A stretch of DNA of 64,000 nucleotides from UBA3495 sp964629875 (GTDB lineage Bacteria; Chloroflexota; Dehalococcoidia; Lucifugimonadales; UBA3495). Of the stretch, positions 44,256 through 53,558 are shown in pieces. Location: assembly GCA_964629875.1 (NCBI GenBank), contig CAZVRK010000007.1, positions 1 to 64,000 of the forward strand, in the 5' to 3' direction. Both the position numbers and the translations under genes were made by a program. The notes beneath the pieces are model-generated. The model had not been told where the DNA came from, made no database searches, and saw only the letters and a list, made by a program, of their open reading frames with translations. Position 1 is the stretch's first letter. The number at the start of each line of letters is the position of its first letter.

Positions 44256-45902
44256 ATGCAGACTATTGATGTAATCGCAGAGATATTGAAGCGAGAGGGT
44301 ATCGGGGTATTGAGTTGTTTCCCAACTACTCCTGTTATAGAAGCAGCAGCTGCTGCTGGTATACGGCCCATTATATGTAGGCAAGAACGTGTCGGAGTTG
44401 GAATAGCTGATGGATATAGTCGCCTGACAAATGGGGATCCTGTCGGAGTGTTTGCAATGCAATATGGGCCTGGAGCGGAGAATGCTTACGCTGGTGTCGC
44501 AACAGCTTACTCTGACTCGACACCTTTACTTCTATTGCCCCTGGGTCATCCTAGGGATAGGCAAGGAGTATTTCCTCTATTCTCGTCTATGTCTAATTAT
44601 GCAGGGGTAACTAAATATATAGAACAAATAAATGTTGCAGATCGTACTTCAGAGGTAATGCGTAGGGCTTTTGGTGCGATTCATCAGGGACGCACTGGTC
44701 CGGTTATGGTGGAAATACCCGCTGACATAGCATTGGAGGAAGTCTCGGAAGAATCTTTTTTCTGGTCCCGTAATGTTAGAAAACTAGGATCACAAGGAGA
44801 CCCGAGGGACATCGAATCAGCTGCAAAGGTATTATGCGCTGCAAAAAATCCCATAATACATGCTGGGCAAGGGGTGTTATTAGCGTCTGCAACCAACGAG
44901 TTAGTTGAATTAGCCGAGTTGTTAAATATCCCGGTAATGACCACATTGTTGGGTAAAAGTGCATTTCCAGAAGTCCATTCATTAGCTTTAGGTAGCGGTT
45001 CAGGTGTGACATCGGGGCCAGTACAGTATTTTATGAGCATATCTGATGTAGTTCTTGGCATCGGGTGCAGCTTTACCAAGCATGGTATGTCCATGAATAT
45101 ACCTTCGGGAAAGACGATTATTCATGCAACTAATGATCCCAGAGATATAAATAAAGATTATGATGTTGAATATCCTATAGTGGGAGATGCGAAGCTCGTA
45201 CTCAGACAACTTATAGAGGCATGTAAAGAGATAATAGGATCGTCACAGATACAGAGAGAAGATATCAGTCGAGAGATAGACTCCCAACGAAGTCAGTGGT
45301 TGGCTGAGTGGGCCAGAAAGTTAGAGTCTTCTGAAAAGCCTATCAATCCTTATAGGGTTATATGGGACTTTATGCGGACTATACCACCTCAGGACGCTGT
45401 AGTTACTCATGATTCTGGTAGTCCTAGAGATCAGATAGTTCCTTTCTATAGATCAAATGGGCCGAGGACCTATTTAGGCTGGGGTAAGTCCCACGGATTG
45501 GGAACTGGCCTTGGCTTAGTGATAGGGGCTAAATTGGCAGATCCTAGTAAAATGTGTGTGAATTTTATGGGAGATGCAGCGTTCGGAATGACGGGACTTG
45601 ATTTTGAAACGGCCGTTCGATCAGACATCCCTATTACCACTGTTGTGCTAAACAACTCAACTATGGCGGTAGAAACTCATGCTATGCAGACGTCACATGA
45701 CTTGTATAGGTCTCGCGATTTAGGAGGCAATTACTCCGAATTGGGACTTGCAATGGGCGGGTATGCGGAGCGTATTGATAATCCAAACGAGATATGTGGA
45801 GCCTTTGAACGAGCCCGAAAAATGAATGATGAAGGAAAATCTGTGCTGCTAGAATTCATTACTAGTGCTGAAACAGCATTTTCCCACAAGAGGCCTTTCT
45901 AA
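44256..45902 (+). CDS. Thiamine-diphosphate-dependent enzyme (acetolactate synthase-like)
   Basis: About 548 residues with the three TPP-enzyme domains. Glu44 (CRQERVGVGIADGYSR) activates the cofactor, and GDAAFGMTGLDF with NN at the end of the following strand is the Mg-TPP motif. Sequence beside these motifs departs from ilvB at 25330, so it is not a second AHAS of standard type. Sulfoacetaldehyde acetyltransferase, benzoylformate and oxalyl-CoA decarboxylases share the fold; the substrate is open. ATG 44256 with GAGGG five bases before is preferred over GTG 44244. An EthD-like gene follows 29 bases later. Confidence 0.85.
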   Translation: MQTIDVIAEILKREGIGVLSCFPTTPVIEAAAAAGIRPIICRQERVGVGIADGYSRLTNGDPVGVFAMQYGPGAENAYAGVATAYSDSTPLLLLPLGHPRDRQGVFPLFSSMSNYAGVTKYIEQINVADRTSEVMRRAFGAIHQGRTGPVMVEIPADIALEEVSEESFFWSRNVRKLGSQGDPRDIESAAKVLCAAKNPIIHAGQGVLLASATNELVELAELLNIPVMTTLLGKSAFPEVHSLALGSGSGVTSGPVQYFMSISDVVLGIGCSFTKHGMSMNIPSGKTIIHATNDPRDINKDYDVEYPIVGDAKLVLRQLIEACKEIIGSSQIQREDISREIDSQRSQWLAEWARKLESSEKPINPYRVIWDFMRTIPPQDAVVTHDSGSPRDQIVPFYRSNGPRTYLGWGKSHGLGTGLGLVIGAKLADPSKMCVNFMGDAAFGMTGLDFETAVRSDIPITTVVLNNSTMAVETHAMQTSHDLYRSRDLGGNYSELGLAMGGYAERIDNPNEICGAFERARKMNDEGKSVLLEFITSAETAFSHKRPF

Positions 45903-45931
45903 TAAAGATATTAAAATATTAAGGAGCTAGT

Positions 45932-46291
45932 ATGACTCGCTCAAAGTACTTGTTTATAGCCTCAATGGATGTCCTAAAAGACAGAAAACAGTTGTTCGAC
46001 GAAGTTTATAACGAGGAGCACTGCCCGTTGTTGCTGGAAGTTCCGGGAGTGCGCGCTGTAAGTAGGTTTGAAACACAAAGCTTTGCTATAGCACTTGGGG
46101 GAGAGATACGCCAAGTAACTAATGAACATGAACCTACTTATCACGCAGTTTACGAAATAGATAATCCAGGCGTTTTGGAGTCATCGGATTGGTCTAAGGC
46201 GGTCGATAGCGGCAGGTGGCCAGAAGAAGTGCGGCCTTATACAAGTAACCGTAGGCATTCGTTGTTGAAGTTGACGTATCCTATTACTTAA
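45932..46291 (+). CDS. EthD-like dimeric alpha/beta-barrel protein
   Basis: 119 residues. VYNEEHCPLLLEVPGVRAVSRFE resembles the EthD/ferredoxin-like pattern (split as EEHCPLLLEVPG and VSRFE), with the conserved histidine before PLLL. Such small proteins often assist or tailor the product of the adjoining enzyme. AAGGAG precedes the ATG, 29 bases after the TPP enzyme, so the two are probably co-transcribed. No catalytic role is established. Confidence 0.7.
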   Translation: MTRSKYLFIASMDVLKDRKQLFDEVYNEEHCPLLLEVPGVRAVSRFETQSFAIALGGEIRQVTNEHEPTYHAVYEIDNPGVLESSDWSKAVDSGRWPEEVRPYTSNRRHSLLKLTYPIT

Positions 46292-46324
46292 TGAGCCTTG
46301 CTATGGGTGAATACTTAGGGGTAT

Positions 46325-46813
46325 TCAGATGTATTTAACATAATGTTCGACTGTTAATGGTCCGTATGCTTCTTTACGTGTTTTCTTGTATCCGTTGGTC
46401 TTATACATACGTATCGCTGGGACTAAGTGACTCACGGTAGATAGAAAGATGTGCCCGTAGCCATGATCTCTGCAGAATTGATCTACGGTGTTTAGGAGTA
46501 ATGTACCTATTCCTTTCCTACGAGAGTCTCGTGAAACACTCATGCGCCGTAACTCTGCTGACTCTCTACTGTGGTTCTGGATAGCTACTATCCCTTTGAT
46601 TTCCCCCGATATCTCTGCAATCCAAAAATTACTGCTATCATGGGTCTTGTAGTGCGTGGTTATGTCCTTCAAGTCTAGACCTAGAGACCTTCTGATATAT
46701 GATCTTACCTCCGGTTCAAATGGTTCGCCGATAGCGAAGTCCAGTTGTCCGTTAACAAATAGTTGTCTGACTGACAAATAATCAGTTGGTTGGTATTCGC
46801 GTATGTATACCAA
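46325..46813 (-). CDS. GNAT family N-acetyltransferase
   Basis: 162 residues. RRMSVSRDSRRKGIGTLLL is the acetyl-CoA-binding motif A, and FWIAEISGEIKGIVAI the preceding strand pair. The C-terminal YKTNGYKKTRKEAYG is the motif B end. The acceptor is unknown. The start is TTG, with AGGG six bases before. It lies downstream of the YchF gene on the same strand. Confidence 0.85.
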   Translation of the reverse strand: MVYIREYQPTDYLSVRQLFVNGQLDFAIGEPFEPEVRSYIRRSLGLDLKDITTHYKTHDSSNFWIAEISGEIKGIVAIQNHSRESAELRRMSVSRDSRRKGIGTLLLNTVDQFCRDHGYGHIFLSTVSHLVPAIRMYKTNGYKKTRKEAYGPLTVEHYVKYI

Positions 46814-46868
46814 TGTTACCCTGTCATTAATAGATAAGTTTCTGGGTCAGTTTAATGCCTTTGCTACG

Positions 46869-47954
46869 CTATACATTTATGAGGAAATGTATTATGTCGC
46901 CATCTTTAACTGGGTAGGTTTTGCCCTCGGATCTAAGGACTCCTTCTTTTCGCCCCTGAGCAAGGCTGCCACACCGAGTGAGATCATCATAGGGTATGAC
47001 CTCTGCTCTTATAAACCCGCGCGAAAAGTCGGTATGAATAGTTCCTGCAGCGTCTTGTGCAGGGAGTCCTGCTGGTATACTCCAGGCCCTGACTTCGTCT
47101 TCGCCGACAGTTAAAAAAGATGCAAGCCCCAGGGTTGAATAAGTCATACCGATGACCTGAGTTAAGGCAGAATCTCCTAACCCAAGGTCCGTTCTAAACT
47201 CAGACTCTTCTTCATCTGACATTAAAGCCAGTTCAGATTCCAATTTTGCAGATAAGCTTACTTCACCTAACTCGGAGTCGATATCATAGTCCCAATCCAT
47301 ATTCTGGAGTGTTATAGGTTCTGACGTTTCGTCAGTATTGAATGCGACTATTACTGGTTTACCTGTGAGCAACTGATAATTAACCAAAAATGAGAGGTCA
47401 GATTCGCTTAATTGTTGTCTTCTTAGTGGGATACCATCTTCCAATCCCTGCTTAACCTTTTTGACAACCTCTTGTTGTTTTACTACGTTCGGCCTCTCGG
47501 AGACTTTGGACTTCTTGATAGCGTCTTCTAATCGGTCGACTGCTCGGTCAAGAATCTCTAGATCGGCAAACAGGATTTCATTGAGCATTGTGGACAAGTC
47601 ATCTTTGGGATCGATGTTATTTGCTGGGTGAATGATACTAGGATCATCAAAGCTCCGTATTACGATTAGAAATGCATCAGCCCCTTGTAATAAATTCCGG
47701 TACTGTCCAGCGATGCCCTGGGATTTCGATTCGTGGTTAGACCCAGGAATATCAAAATACTTTATTTCTGCATGCACAATTTTTTTGGGATTATACATCT
47801 CAGAGAGCACGTCTATACGGCTGTCTGGCACCTTTGTTACCCCTATATGAACTTCTGACATGCCACCACCGGTGGTCTCAGCAGTCCCTTTTGTTAAAGC
47901 ATTAAATACAGTGGTTTTTCCACTTTGTGATAACCCGATTATTCCAACATCCAT
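46869..47954 (-). CDS. ychF: YchF/Obg-family P-loop NTPase
   Basis: 361 residues. GLSQSGKTT is Walker A, FDIPG is the G3 motif, FNTDE sits at the place of YchF's NxxE (which favours ATP over GTP), and the C-terminal TGS domain is VRAWSIPAGLPAQDAAGTIHTDF (split at AGTIHTDF) to HFLINV. A coiled-coil region lies between. YchF binds ribosomes and responds to stress. It follows the thiolase-fold gene by 28 bases. Confidence 0.92.
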   Translation of the reverse strand: MDVGIIGLSQSGKTTVFNALTKGTAETTGGGMSEVHIGVTKVPDSRIDVLSEMYNPKKIVHAEIKYFDIPGSNHESKSQGIAGQYRNLLQGADAFLIVIRSFDDPSIIHPANNIDPKDDLSTMLNEILFADLEILDRAVDRLEDAIKKSKVSERPNVVKQQEVVKKVKQGLEDGIPLRRQQLSESDLSFLVNYQLLTGKPVIVAFNTDETSEPITLQNMDWDYDIDSELGEVSLSAKLESELALMSDEEESEFRTDLGLGDSALTQVIGMTYSTLGLASFLTVGEDEVRAWSIPAGLPAQDAAGTIHTDFSRGFIRAEVIPYDDLTRCGSLAQGRKEGVLRSEGKTYPVKDGDIIHFLINV

Positions 47955-47982
47955 ATATGATTTATACCTTTTGTATTGTAGT

Positions 47983-49158
47983 TTAGTCTCTTGCTAACAC
48001 GACTGTTCCAGTAGATGATAGGGATCCACCAGTTCCATTTACTATCGATATCTTAGCATTTTGACTTGGATTTGATTTACTTTTAACTTGTCGCTCGCCT
48101 ACTTCACCGCGAAGCTGGCGAACTGACTCCACCAAAAGAAAGCTACCGTACATACCAGGATGCGTGTATGACAGGCCTCCACCGTTAGTGTTTAGTGGGA
48201 AATCTCCCCCCGGTGCGGTCCGTTGGTTGGCTACGAAGTCTGCTGCTTCCCCTGGTTTGCAGAATCCCAATCCTTCAAGAGTTATCATCACGGTATATGT
48301 AAATGAGTCATATATCATCGTAAGGTCTATGTCATTGTGAGTTAAACCTGCTCTTGATAGAGCAGTAGGTCCGGTTTCTCTTGATACAGAGGAGGTAAAA
48401 TCTGGCATCATGCTTACTATATTGTGGTCGTGGGCTTCTGCGGCTCCCAATACCCAGATGGGCTCCTTTCGGCAATTCTTGGCTTTCTCTGCCGATGTGA
48501 CTATTATGGCTGCGCCAGAATCTGTGACTAAACAACAATCGACTAAGTGAAAAGGCCAAGCGACCCACCGTGAGTCGTGGTATTCACTAAAAGAGAGTGG
48601 AGTGTCGTGCATTACAGCTTTAGGGTTTAAGTTTGCCCATTTTCGAGTGGCAACTGCTATCTCTGCCATCCCTTGACGTGTTTTATCTTCGCCATATTGA
48701 TGCATATATCTAGTACAGGCCATTGCGTAATTAATTGGTTGTCCAATCATCCCGTATGGCGATTCGTATTGGGAGACTGGAAGATTTGGGTCAGTAGGAA
48801 TTCTTGCCCTGGTTGATCTTCCTGCCTGTCCGTGAGTGATCAGTGCAACGTCGCAGTATCCTGCCCTGATGGCTGCTAGAGCATGTGCTACGTGAATGAC
48901 AAAGGATGAACCACCGACTGATGTGTTATCAGTGAAACTAGGTTTTATTCCTAGGTATTCTGCCGTGGCCAACGAGGAGAATCCGGCAGTAAAAACCCCG
49001 TTCACGTCTGCTTTAGACAAACCGGCATCTTCTAGTGCATTTGATGCAGCCTCTGCGTGGTGCTGTAAAGATGATTTATTTGGAACAGTGCCCATTTCAT
49101 CGGATTCAGCAACTCCTACTATAGCGATATCGCGTTCGTTTCTAAAAGAATTAGTCAT
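47983..49158 (-). CDS. Thiolase-fold protein (SCP2-thiolase-like) without the nucleophilic cysteine
   Basis: 391 residues of thiolase fold. The N-terminal nucleophile site, usually NxCATGSS, reads NTS80VGGSS, so Ser replaces Cys. The C-terminal GHP histidine is kept (THPGMYG), while the second cysteine motif is GTGGSLSSTG. These proteins are usually annotated as acetyl-CoA acetyltransferases but probably do not perform thiolysis. A DUF35/OB-fold partner that often accompanies them is not adjacent. Confidence 0.85.
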   Translation of the reverse strand: MTNSFRNERDIAIVGVAESDEMGTVPNKSSLQHHAEAASNALEDAGLSKADVNGVFTAGFSSLATAEYLGIKPSFTDNTSVGGSSFVIHVAHALAAIRAGYCDVALITHGQAGRSTRARIPTDPNLPVSQYESPYGMIGQPINYAMACTRYMHQYGEDKTRQGMAEIAVATRKWANLNPKAVMHDTPLSFSEYHDSRWVAWPFHLVDCCLVTDSGAAIIVTSAEKAKNCRKEPIWVLGAAEAHDHNIVSMMPDFTSSVSRETGPTALSRAGLTHNDIDLTMIYDSFTYTVMITLEGLGFCKPGEAADFVANQRTAPGGDFPLNTNGGGLSYTHPGMYGSFLLVESVRQLRGEVGERQVKSKSNPSQNAKISIVNGTGGSLSSTGTVVLARD

Positions 49159-49391
49159 TGCAATATACCTTTCTCATCGTCTTATATAATCAAGGTCTCA
49201 GCATAGCTTGATCAGCCGGGCCATGACTGATGGTACAACAACCTATAGGTTTAGGACAATGGTCATGTCCCTTGATATGGTCAGAACGAACCGGTAGATC
49301 TCTTTCTAAACCTACGTGTTAAAATACTAATGGATGCAACGAATTGTTTGAATTGTTTAAGTTCATCCACTTCAGAAAAAGAAGGTGAATC

Positions 49392-49961
49392 ATGCCTCGT
49401 AACTTCTGGATGATCACTTGTAATGAATTAAATTACCAGATCACCAAAGAACAAGGGTTTGTATGTCAAGGTCTTAAAGGTCAGTACCGACGTAAGGTGC
49501 AAAGAGTCGAAATCGGGGATAGGCTGTTGTACTACGTCACCGGTATACGATGTTTCACGGCTACGGCCACCCTGATATCTTCTTATCGTGAGGAAGAGAC
49601 GATAATATGGCAGAATGAAGGTAAAGCCGACTGGCCATATAGAATCGACATCGAGCCGGAAGTGGTTCTGGATGAAGATCAGTATATAAACGCAGGTCTT
49701 TTAGCTCATAGGTTAGATTACGTGAGGCGATGGCCGCCAGAAAACTGGTATATGGCTTTTCAGGGAAACCTTCATTTGCTCCCCAAGAATGATTTTTTCT
49801 TAATTGAAGAAGAGATGAAAAAGCTCAAGTTCGGTCCAGAATATAAACCTCAAATAGAGCCACCTCCGGAGAGGTCTAAGTCTAGGGGTAGGAGAAATCG
49901 TGGTGGCGCGGGAAATCGCAATGCCAATAAAGCCGCAACCGCAACCGCGTCAGGGGAATAA
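49392..49961 (+). CDS. EVE-domain protein with basic C-terminal tail
   Basis: 189 residues. Residues 1-145 are an EVE/PUA-like domain (MPRNFWMITCNELNYQIT, RVEIGDRLLYYVTGIRCFTA). The tail (KSRGRRNRGGAGNRNANKA) is Arg/Gly/Asn-rich and likely binds nucleic acid, then ends Ala/Thr-rich. GAAGGTG precedes the ATG. It is convergent with queG. Targets are unknown; a modified-base reader is the family expectation. Confidence 0.82.
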   Translation: MPRNFWMITCNELNYQITKEQGFVCQGLKGQYRRKVQRVEIGDRLLYYVTGIRCFTATATLISSYREEETIIWQNEGKADWPYRIDIEPEVVLDEDQYINAGLLAHRLDYVRRWPPENWYMAFQGNLHLLPKNDFFLIEEEMKKLKFGPEYKPQIEPPPERSKSRGRRNRGGAGNRNANKAATATASGE

Positions 49962-49965
49962 GAAT

Positions 49966-51102
49966 CTATACTGTTATCCGAGATGAGGCTGCGCTTATCT
50001 CGTTTATAACCTCTGGGTCGGTTTCTACTGAAAGTTGCTCTCTCAAAGCCAGCTTTGATGCATGGCCCCCAATTTTGCCTAGTGCCCACGCTGAGTGACC
50101 TCTAACGATGGGTGAGTCTGATTTCAATGCGTGTGTCAGGGCAGGAATTGAATCTGGTGATCCTATATTTCCCAGTACTATGCAGGCATTTCTCTGCATA
50201 CCGTGATATTTAGCGCGCATTATTGGGGTTCCAGCAAAATTTTCTCGAAATTGATGCTCAGACATAGTTAGAAGATTTATTAAGTCCAGAGATTGTTTGG
50301 TGTTAACTTTGAACAAAGGTTCTTTTGCAATCTGAGATTTGACGTTTACGGGACATACGTCTTGGCAGATGTCACAACCAAACACCCATTCACCGATAGA
50401 ATCTCGTAACTCCGTAGGGATAGAGCCTCTGTTTTCGATTGTAAGATGGGATATACAACGTGAGTTATCAATGGTGTAAGGATCTGTTATAGCTTTGGTT
50501 GGGCATTCTTCAATACATCTACTACAGGTGCCACAATGTTTCTTCAGGGGTAAATCTATATCTAATTCCAGATCAGTAATGATCTGCCCCAAGAAAACCC
50601 ATGAACCTAACTGAGGGGACAATAGGTTGGTGTTTTTTCCTATCCAGCCTATACCTGATCTACGTGCAGCAGCCCTATCTAGCATTGGGCCATCATCTAT
50701 ATACCATCTTGATTTGAAACTAGTACCCAATACATTTGAAATGTTTTCTACTAGTAACTTCATTCTTTTCTTTACTACTTTGTGGTAATCCTTGCCCCAC
50801 GCATATACTGCTACCTTGCCCATAGGTCTATGTTTGTTAGGGTTAGGTTTACGGTCTTGGTAATAATTCATCCCCACAGAAATTATCGATTTTGCTTCGG
50901 GTAGTAAAGTAGACGGATCCGTTCCTCGGATCACTCTGCTCTCATTGAACCAGGGTAATCCGGACATTTTCCCTGATCGTATCCGATCAATTGCTATATC
51001 TCTATCTTCAATAAAACTTTCAGCTGACGTTATATTGCACAGGTCAAAATTTAGCTCACTAGCTGAATTTTTAATTATCTCTGTCAAGTCACTTCTGTTC
51101 AT
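49966..51102 (-). CDS. queG: Epoxyqueuosine reductase
   Basis: 378 residues. CGTCSRCIEECPTKAI and CDICQDVCP hold two [4Fe-4S] clusters, and DDGPMLDRAAARRSGIGWIGKN contains the catalytic Asp and cobalamin pocket (split at DRAAARR). A HEAT-like tail (HALKSDSPIVRGHSAWALGK) binds tRNA. It reduces epoxyqueuosine to queuosine in the tRNA wobble position, using cobalamin. Together with metH it shows B12 dependence. Confidence 0.95.
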   Translation of the reverse strand: MNRSDLTEIIKNSASELNFDLCNITSAESFIEDRDIAIDRIRSGKMSGLPWFNESRVIRGTDPSTLLPEAKSIISVGMNYYQDRKPNPNKHRPMGKVAVYAWGKDYHKVVKKRMKLLVENISNVLGTSFKSRWYIDDGPMLDRAAARRSGIGWIGKNTNLLSPQLGSWVFLGQIITDLELDIDLPLKKHCGTCSRCIEECPTKAITDPYTIDNSRCISHLTIENRGSIPTELRDSIGEWVFGCDICQDVCPVNVKSQIAKEPLFKVNTKQSLDLINLLTMSEHQFRENFAGTPIMRAKYHGMQRNACIVLGNIGSPDSIPALTHALKSDSPIVRGHSAWALGKIGGHASKLALREQLSVETDPEVINEISAASSRITV

Positions 51103-51152
51103 ATAGACTTCTATGATCCAAAATTCGAAGATTCAAACTTATATTTGTTTTG

Positions 51153-51668
51153 CTAGATGTTTTCATTCTGATATGCCCCATCGTATTTTTGTTGGGTTGG
51201 TGCGTCTAATACCATAAATACGAGCTGCATAACGCGGGCATTCTTCTGGATGTCGTACCCATCAGGATGATAGATATTAATTAAGGCCTGGGAACGACCG
51301 TTGTACCCTGCGTCCCATACGGCAGTGTGTATGGCTACACCACTCCTCAACAAACTTGATCTGGGACGTGCGAGGGCCATAAGGTTCCCTGGTAGTGATA
51401 CGATTTCATTGAACGTTATAAGAAAAGAACCCTGTGGAAGATGTAACCGATCTTCTTTATCAAACTCTAGGAGTGAGGTTTCTGAGACTTTCCGATCGTC
51501 TGGTCTTTTACCGATGCTGCCAGCTGTGTCAAGCGTGTAAACACTGTTTAACGTTACATCAAAACCGTTAGGTTGTATCTGCTCTTCAAGTGATAGGTAT
51601 GAAGTAATCAACGGGGGGTCCCCATTGATGAGCTGGAATATAGTTTGATTGCTGAGGGTTGCCGTCAT
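51153..51668 (-). CDS. dUTP diphosphatase, archaeal/dCTP-deaminase-like type
   Basis: 171 residues of the dCTP deaminase/dUTPase fold. RPRSSLLRSG (101-110) and AVWDAGYNGRS (117-125) are the nucleotide-site motifs, with Asp119 at the place of the catalytic Asp of dUTPases. The glutamate that deaminates in Dcd is Asn/Ile here (ALINIYHP), so dUTPase is preferred over deaminase. It prevents uracil entry into DNA. It follows groEL on the minus strand, behind a terminator. Confidence 0.8.
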   Translation of the reverse strand: MTATLSNQTIFQLINGDPPLITSYLSLEEQIQPNGFDVTLNSVYTLDTAGSIGKRPDDRKVSETSLLEFDKEDRLHLPQGSFLITFNEIVSLPGNLMALARPRSSLLRSGVAIHTAVWDAGYNGRSQALINIYHPDGYDIQKNARVMQLVFMVLDAPTQQKYDGAYQNENI

Positions 51669-51691
51669 TTAAACAATCATGCTCAAATTAA

Positions 51692-51736
51692 TAAAATATC
51701 TCGGAGATAATCTTATACCATCTCCGAGATATTTTA
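51692..51736 (-). terminator. Intrinsic terminator after groEL
   Basis: 16-bp stem TAAAATATCTCGGAGA / TCTCCGAGATATTTTA with a 13-base loop, between the groEL stop and the dUTPase start on the minus strand, ending in a T-rich tail on that strand. Confidence 0.8.
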
Positions 51737-51753
51737 ATAGGTCTTATTTTTGG

Positions 51754-53379
51754 TTAGTCGTGCATGAAATCTTGTATGTCGGCAGGCAACGGAACAAACT
51801 TGGGGATTTCAGTTACTACAGCTTGTGTCGTAAGTATCATTCCGGCGACGCTTCCAGCGTTCTGCAATGCACTCCTCGTTACTTTTGCTGGGTCAATGAC
51901 ACCCTTAGCTACTAGGTTTGCGTATTGTCCAAGTTCGGCATCAAATCCCCAATCGTCCTTACCATCTCTAACATGTTCCAAAACTACTTCGCCAGAGTAT
52001 CCAGCATTTTCGGCAATTAGCATGAGAGGGGCGCCGAGCGCTCTCTTCACGATATTAACGCCTAGAGATTCTTCGCCAGTTAGTTGCTTTTCGAGCTGGT
52101 CAAGCACGTGTTCAGCTCTAACAAGGGTTACTCCACCCCCAGGCACTATACCTTCTTCTACGGCCGCTCTCGTAGCCGACAGAGCATCTTCAGTCCTAGA
52201 TTTACGTTCGTTTAACTCTGGTTCAGTAGCAGCACCAACTTTTATTACAGCGACCCCTCCAGCCAGAGCAGCAAGTCTCTCTTGAAGTTTTTCTCTATCA
52301 TAGTCAGACGTGGTGTCTTCTATCTGGACTCTCAATTGTCCTACGCGGCCGTGTATATCGTCTGAAGAACCGGCCCCTTCAATAATAGTCGATTCGTCTT
52401 TAAGGCATATGATTCTTCTCGAGCTGCCCAAGTGATGAAGTTCGACGGAATCCAACGATAAGCCTGTGTCACTGCTGACTACTGTTCCGCCCGTCATTAT
52501 GGCAAGGTCTTCCAATAAGGCTTTTCTGCGGTCGCCAAAACCCGGTGCTTTGATAGCAACGCAGCTAATAGTTCCACGCATTTTGTTAACAACTAATGTG
52601 GATAAGGCTTCACCTTCCACGTCTTCAGCAATTATTACAAGGGGTTTACGGTCACCTTGTGCTATTTTTTCCAATGTTGGGACTATGTCGTTGGCAGCCG
52701 ATAGTTTTTGATCTGTTATTAAGAATCTGGGTTCGTCTAAAACTACTTCCATACGTTGAGCGTCTGTTACAAAATGAGGCGATAGGTATCCCCTATCTAA
52801 TCTCATTCCTTCGACTATTTCTAGGTCGTCCGTGAGAGTTTTTGATTCTTCGATTGTTATGACGCCTTCTCTACCGACTTTGTCCATAGCCTCGGCGATT
52901 AATTGTGCAATGCCATCTTCATGAGCTGAGAGAGCGGCTACTTTGGCAACTTGTTCTTGATTTTCTACAGCGGTAGAAATACTCCTGATCTCAGCAACTA
53001 CTGCATCGACAGCTTTATCTATCCCCGACTTTAGAAAGACAGGACTGGCTCCAGAAGCAACGTTCTTAAATCCTTCGTTTACGATTGCTTTTGTTAAGAC
53101 CACTGAAGTAGTGGTGCCATCACCGACCACATCATTCGTTTTTGAAGCGGCCTCTTTTACTAGCTGGGCACCCATATTCTCATATGCGTCTGGTAGATCT
53201 ATTTCTTTTGCTACGGTTACGCCGTCACTACATACAACAGGGAGGGCCCATACACGAGCTAGCAATACGTTTCTTCCGCTGGGTCCTAATGTAAGGCCTA
53301 CAGCTTTTGCTAGCTCATTTACTCCTTTCATTAAACTACTTCGAGCTTCTTCATCAAAAATTAATTGTTTTTCTGCCAT
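51754..53379 (-). CDS. groEL: Chaperonin GroEL, divergent form
   Basis: 541 residues with the full chaperonin layout: [10 protein letters not shown] for ATP hydrolysis, [24 protein letters not shown]. Two departures stand out. The nucleotide loop LGPKGRN reads LGPSGRN (Ser34) with an unusual following stretch ([13 protein letters not shown]), and the C-terminus ends DIQDFMHD with no GGM tail. groES is not adjacent. It may be a second, specialised chaperonin copy. Confidence 0.92.
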   Translation of the reverse strand: MAEKQLIFDEEARSSLMKGVNELAKAVGLTLGPSGRNVLLARVWALPVVCSDGVTVAKEIDLPDAYENMGAQLVKEAASKTNDVVGDGTTTSVVLTKAIVNEGFKNVASGASPVFLKSGIDKAVDAVVAEIRSISTAVENQEQVAKVAALSAHEDGIAQLIAEAMDKVGREGVITIEESKTLTDDLEIVEGMRLDRGYLSPHFVTDAQRMEVVLDEPRFLITDQKLSAANDIVPTLEKIAQGDRKPLVIIAEDVEGEALSTLVVNKMRGTISCVAIKAPGFGDRRKALLEDLAIMTGGTVVSSDTGLSLDSVELHHLGSSRRIICLKDESTIIEGAGSSDDIHGRVGQLRVQIEDTTSDYDREKLQERLAALAGGVAVIKVGAATEPELNERKSRTEDALSATRAAVEEGIVPGGGVTLVRAEHVLDQLEKQLTGEESLGVNIVKRALGAPLMLIAENAGYSGEVVLEHVRDGKDDWGFDAELGQYANLVAKGVIDPAKVTRSALQNAGSVAGMILTTQAVVTEIPKFVPLPADIQDFMHD

Positions 53380-53459
53380 ACTATGAGCCTCTTCTTTAAG
53401 TAAAATAACTATACGTGCGAGGTTGCACTACCAGTCTTTATATACGGTTCCGGCTAACC

Positions 53460-53488
53460 AATATGCGTTAACCTGTATTCATTGTCAA
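53460..53488 (-). promoter_or_regulatory. Promoter of groEL
   Basis: On the minus strand a perfect TTGACA (53488-53483), 17-base spacer and CATATT -10, about 80 bases before the groEL start. No CIRCE (TTAGCACTC) repeat is present, so HrcA control is not indicated. Confidence 0.5.
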
Positions 53489-53558
53489 CAGTTTAACATC
53501 TTGCCGCTATTTGTTGCAGTTTTTATTCGTTTCGCGAATGACAAATTGGTAAGTGTTC

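Noticed and set aside
46803..47114. Plus-strand frame of about 100 codons
   Set aside because: It overlaps the end of the well-supported ychF gene on the other strand and shows no family features.
51153..51668. dCTP deaminase (dcd)
   Set aside because: The catalytic glutamate of Dcd is not conserved and the Asp119 motif fits the archaeal-type dUTPase better; some doubt remains.
53380..53558. CIRCE element upstream of groEL
   Set aside because: Searched by eye for TTAGCACTC/GAGTGCTAA; not present.
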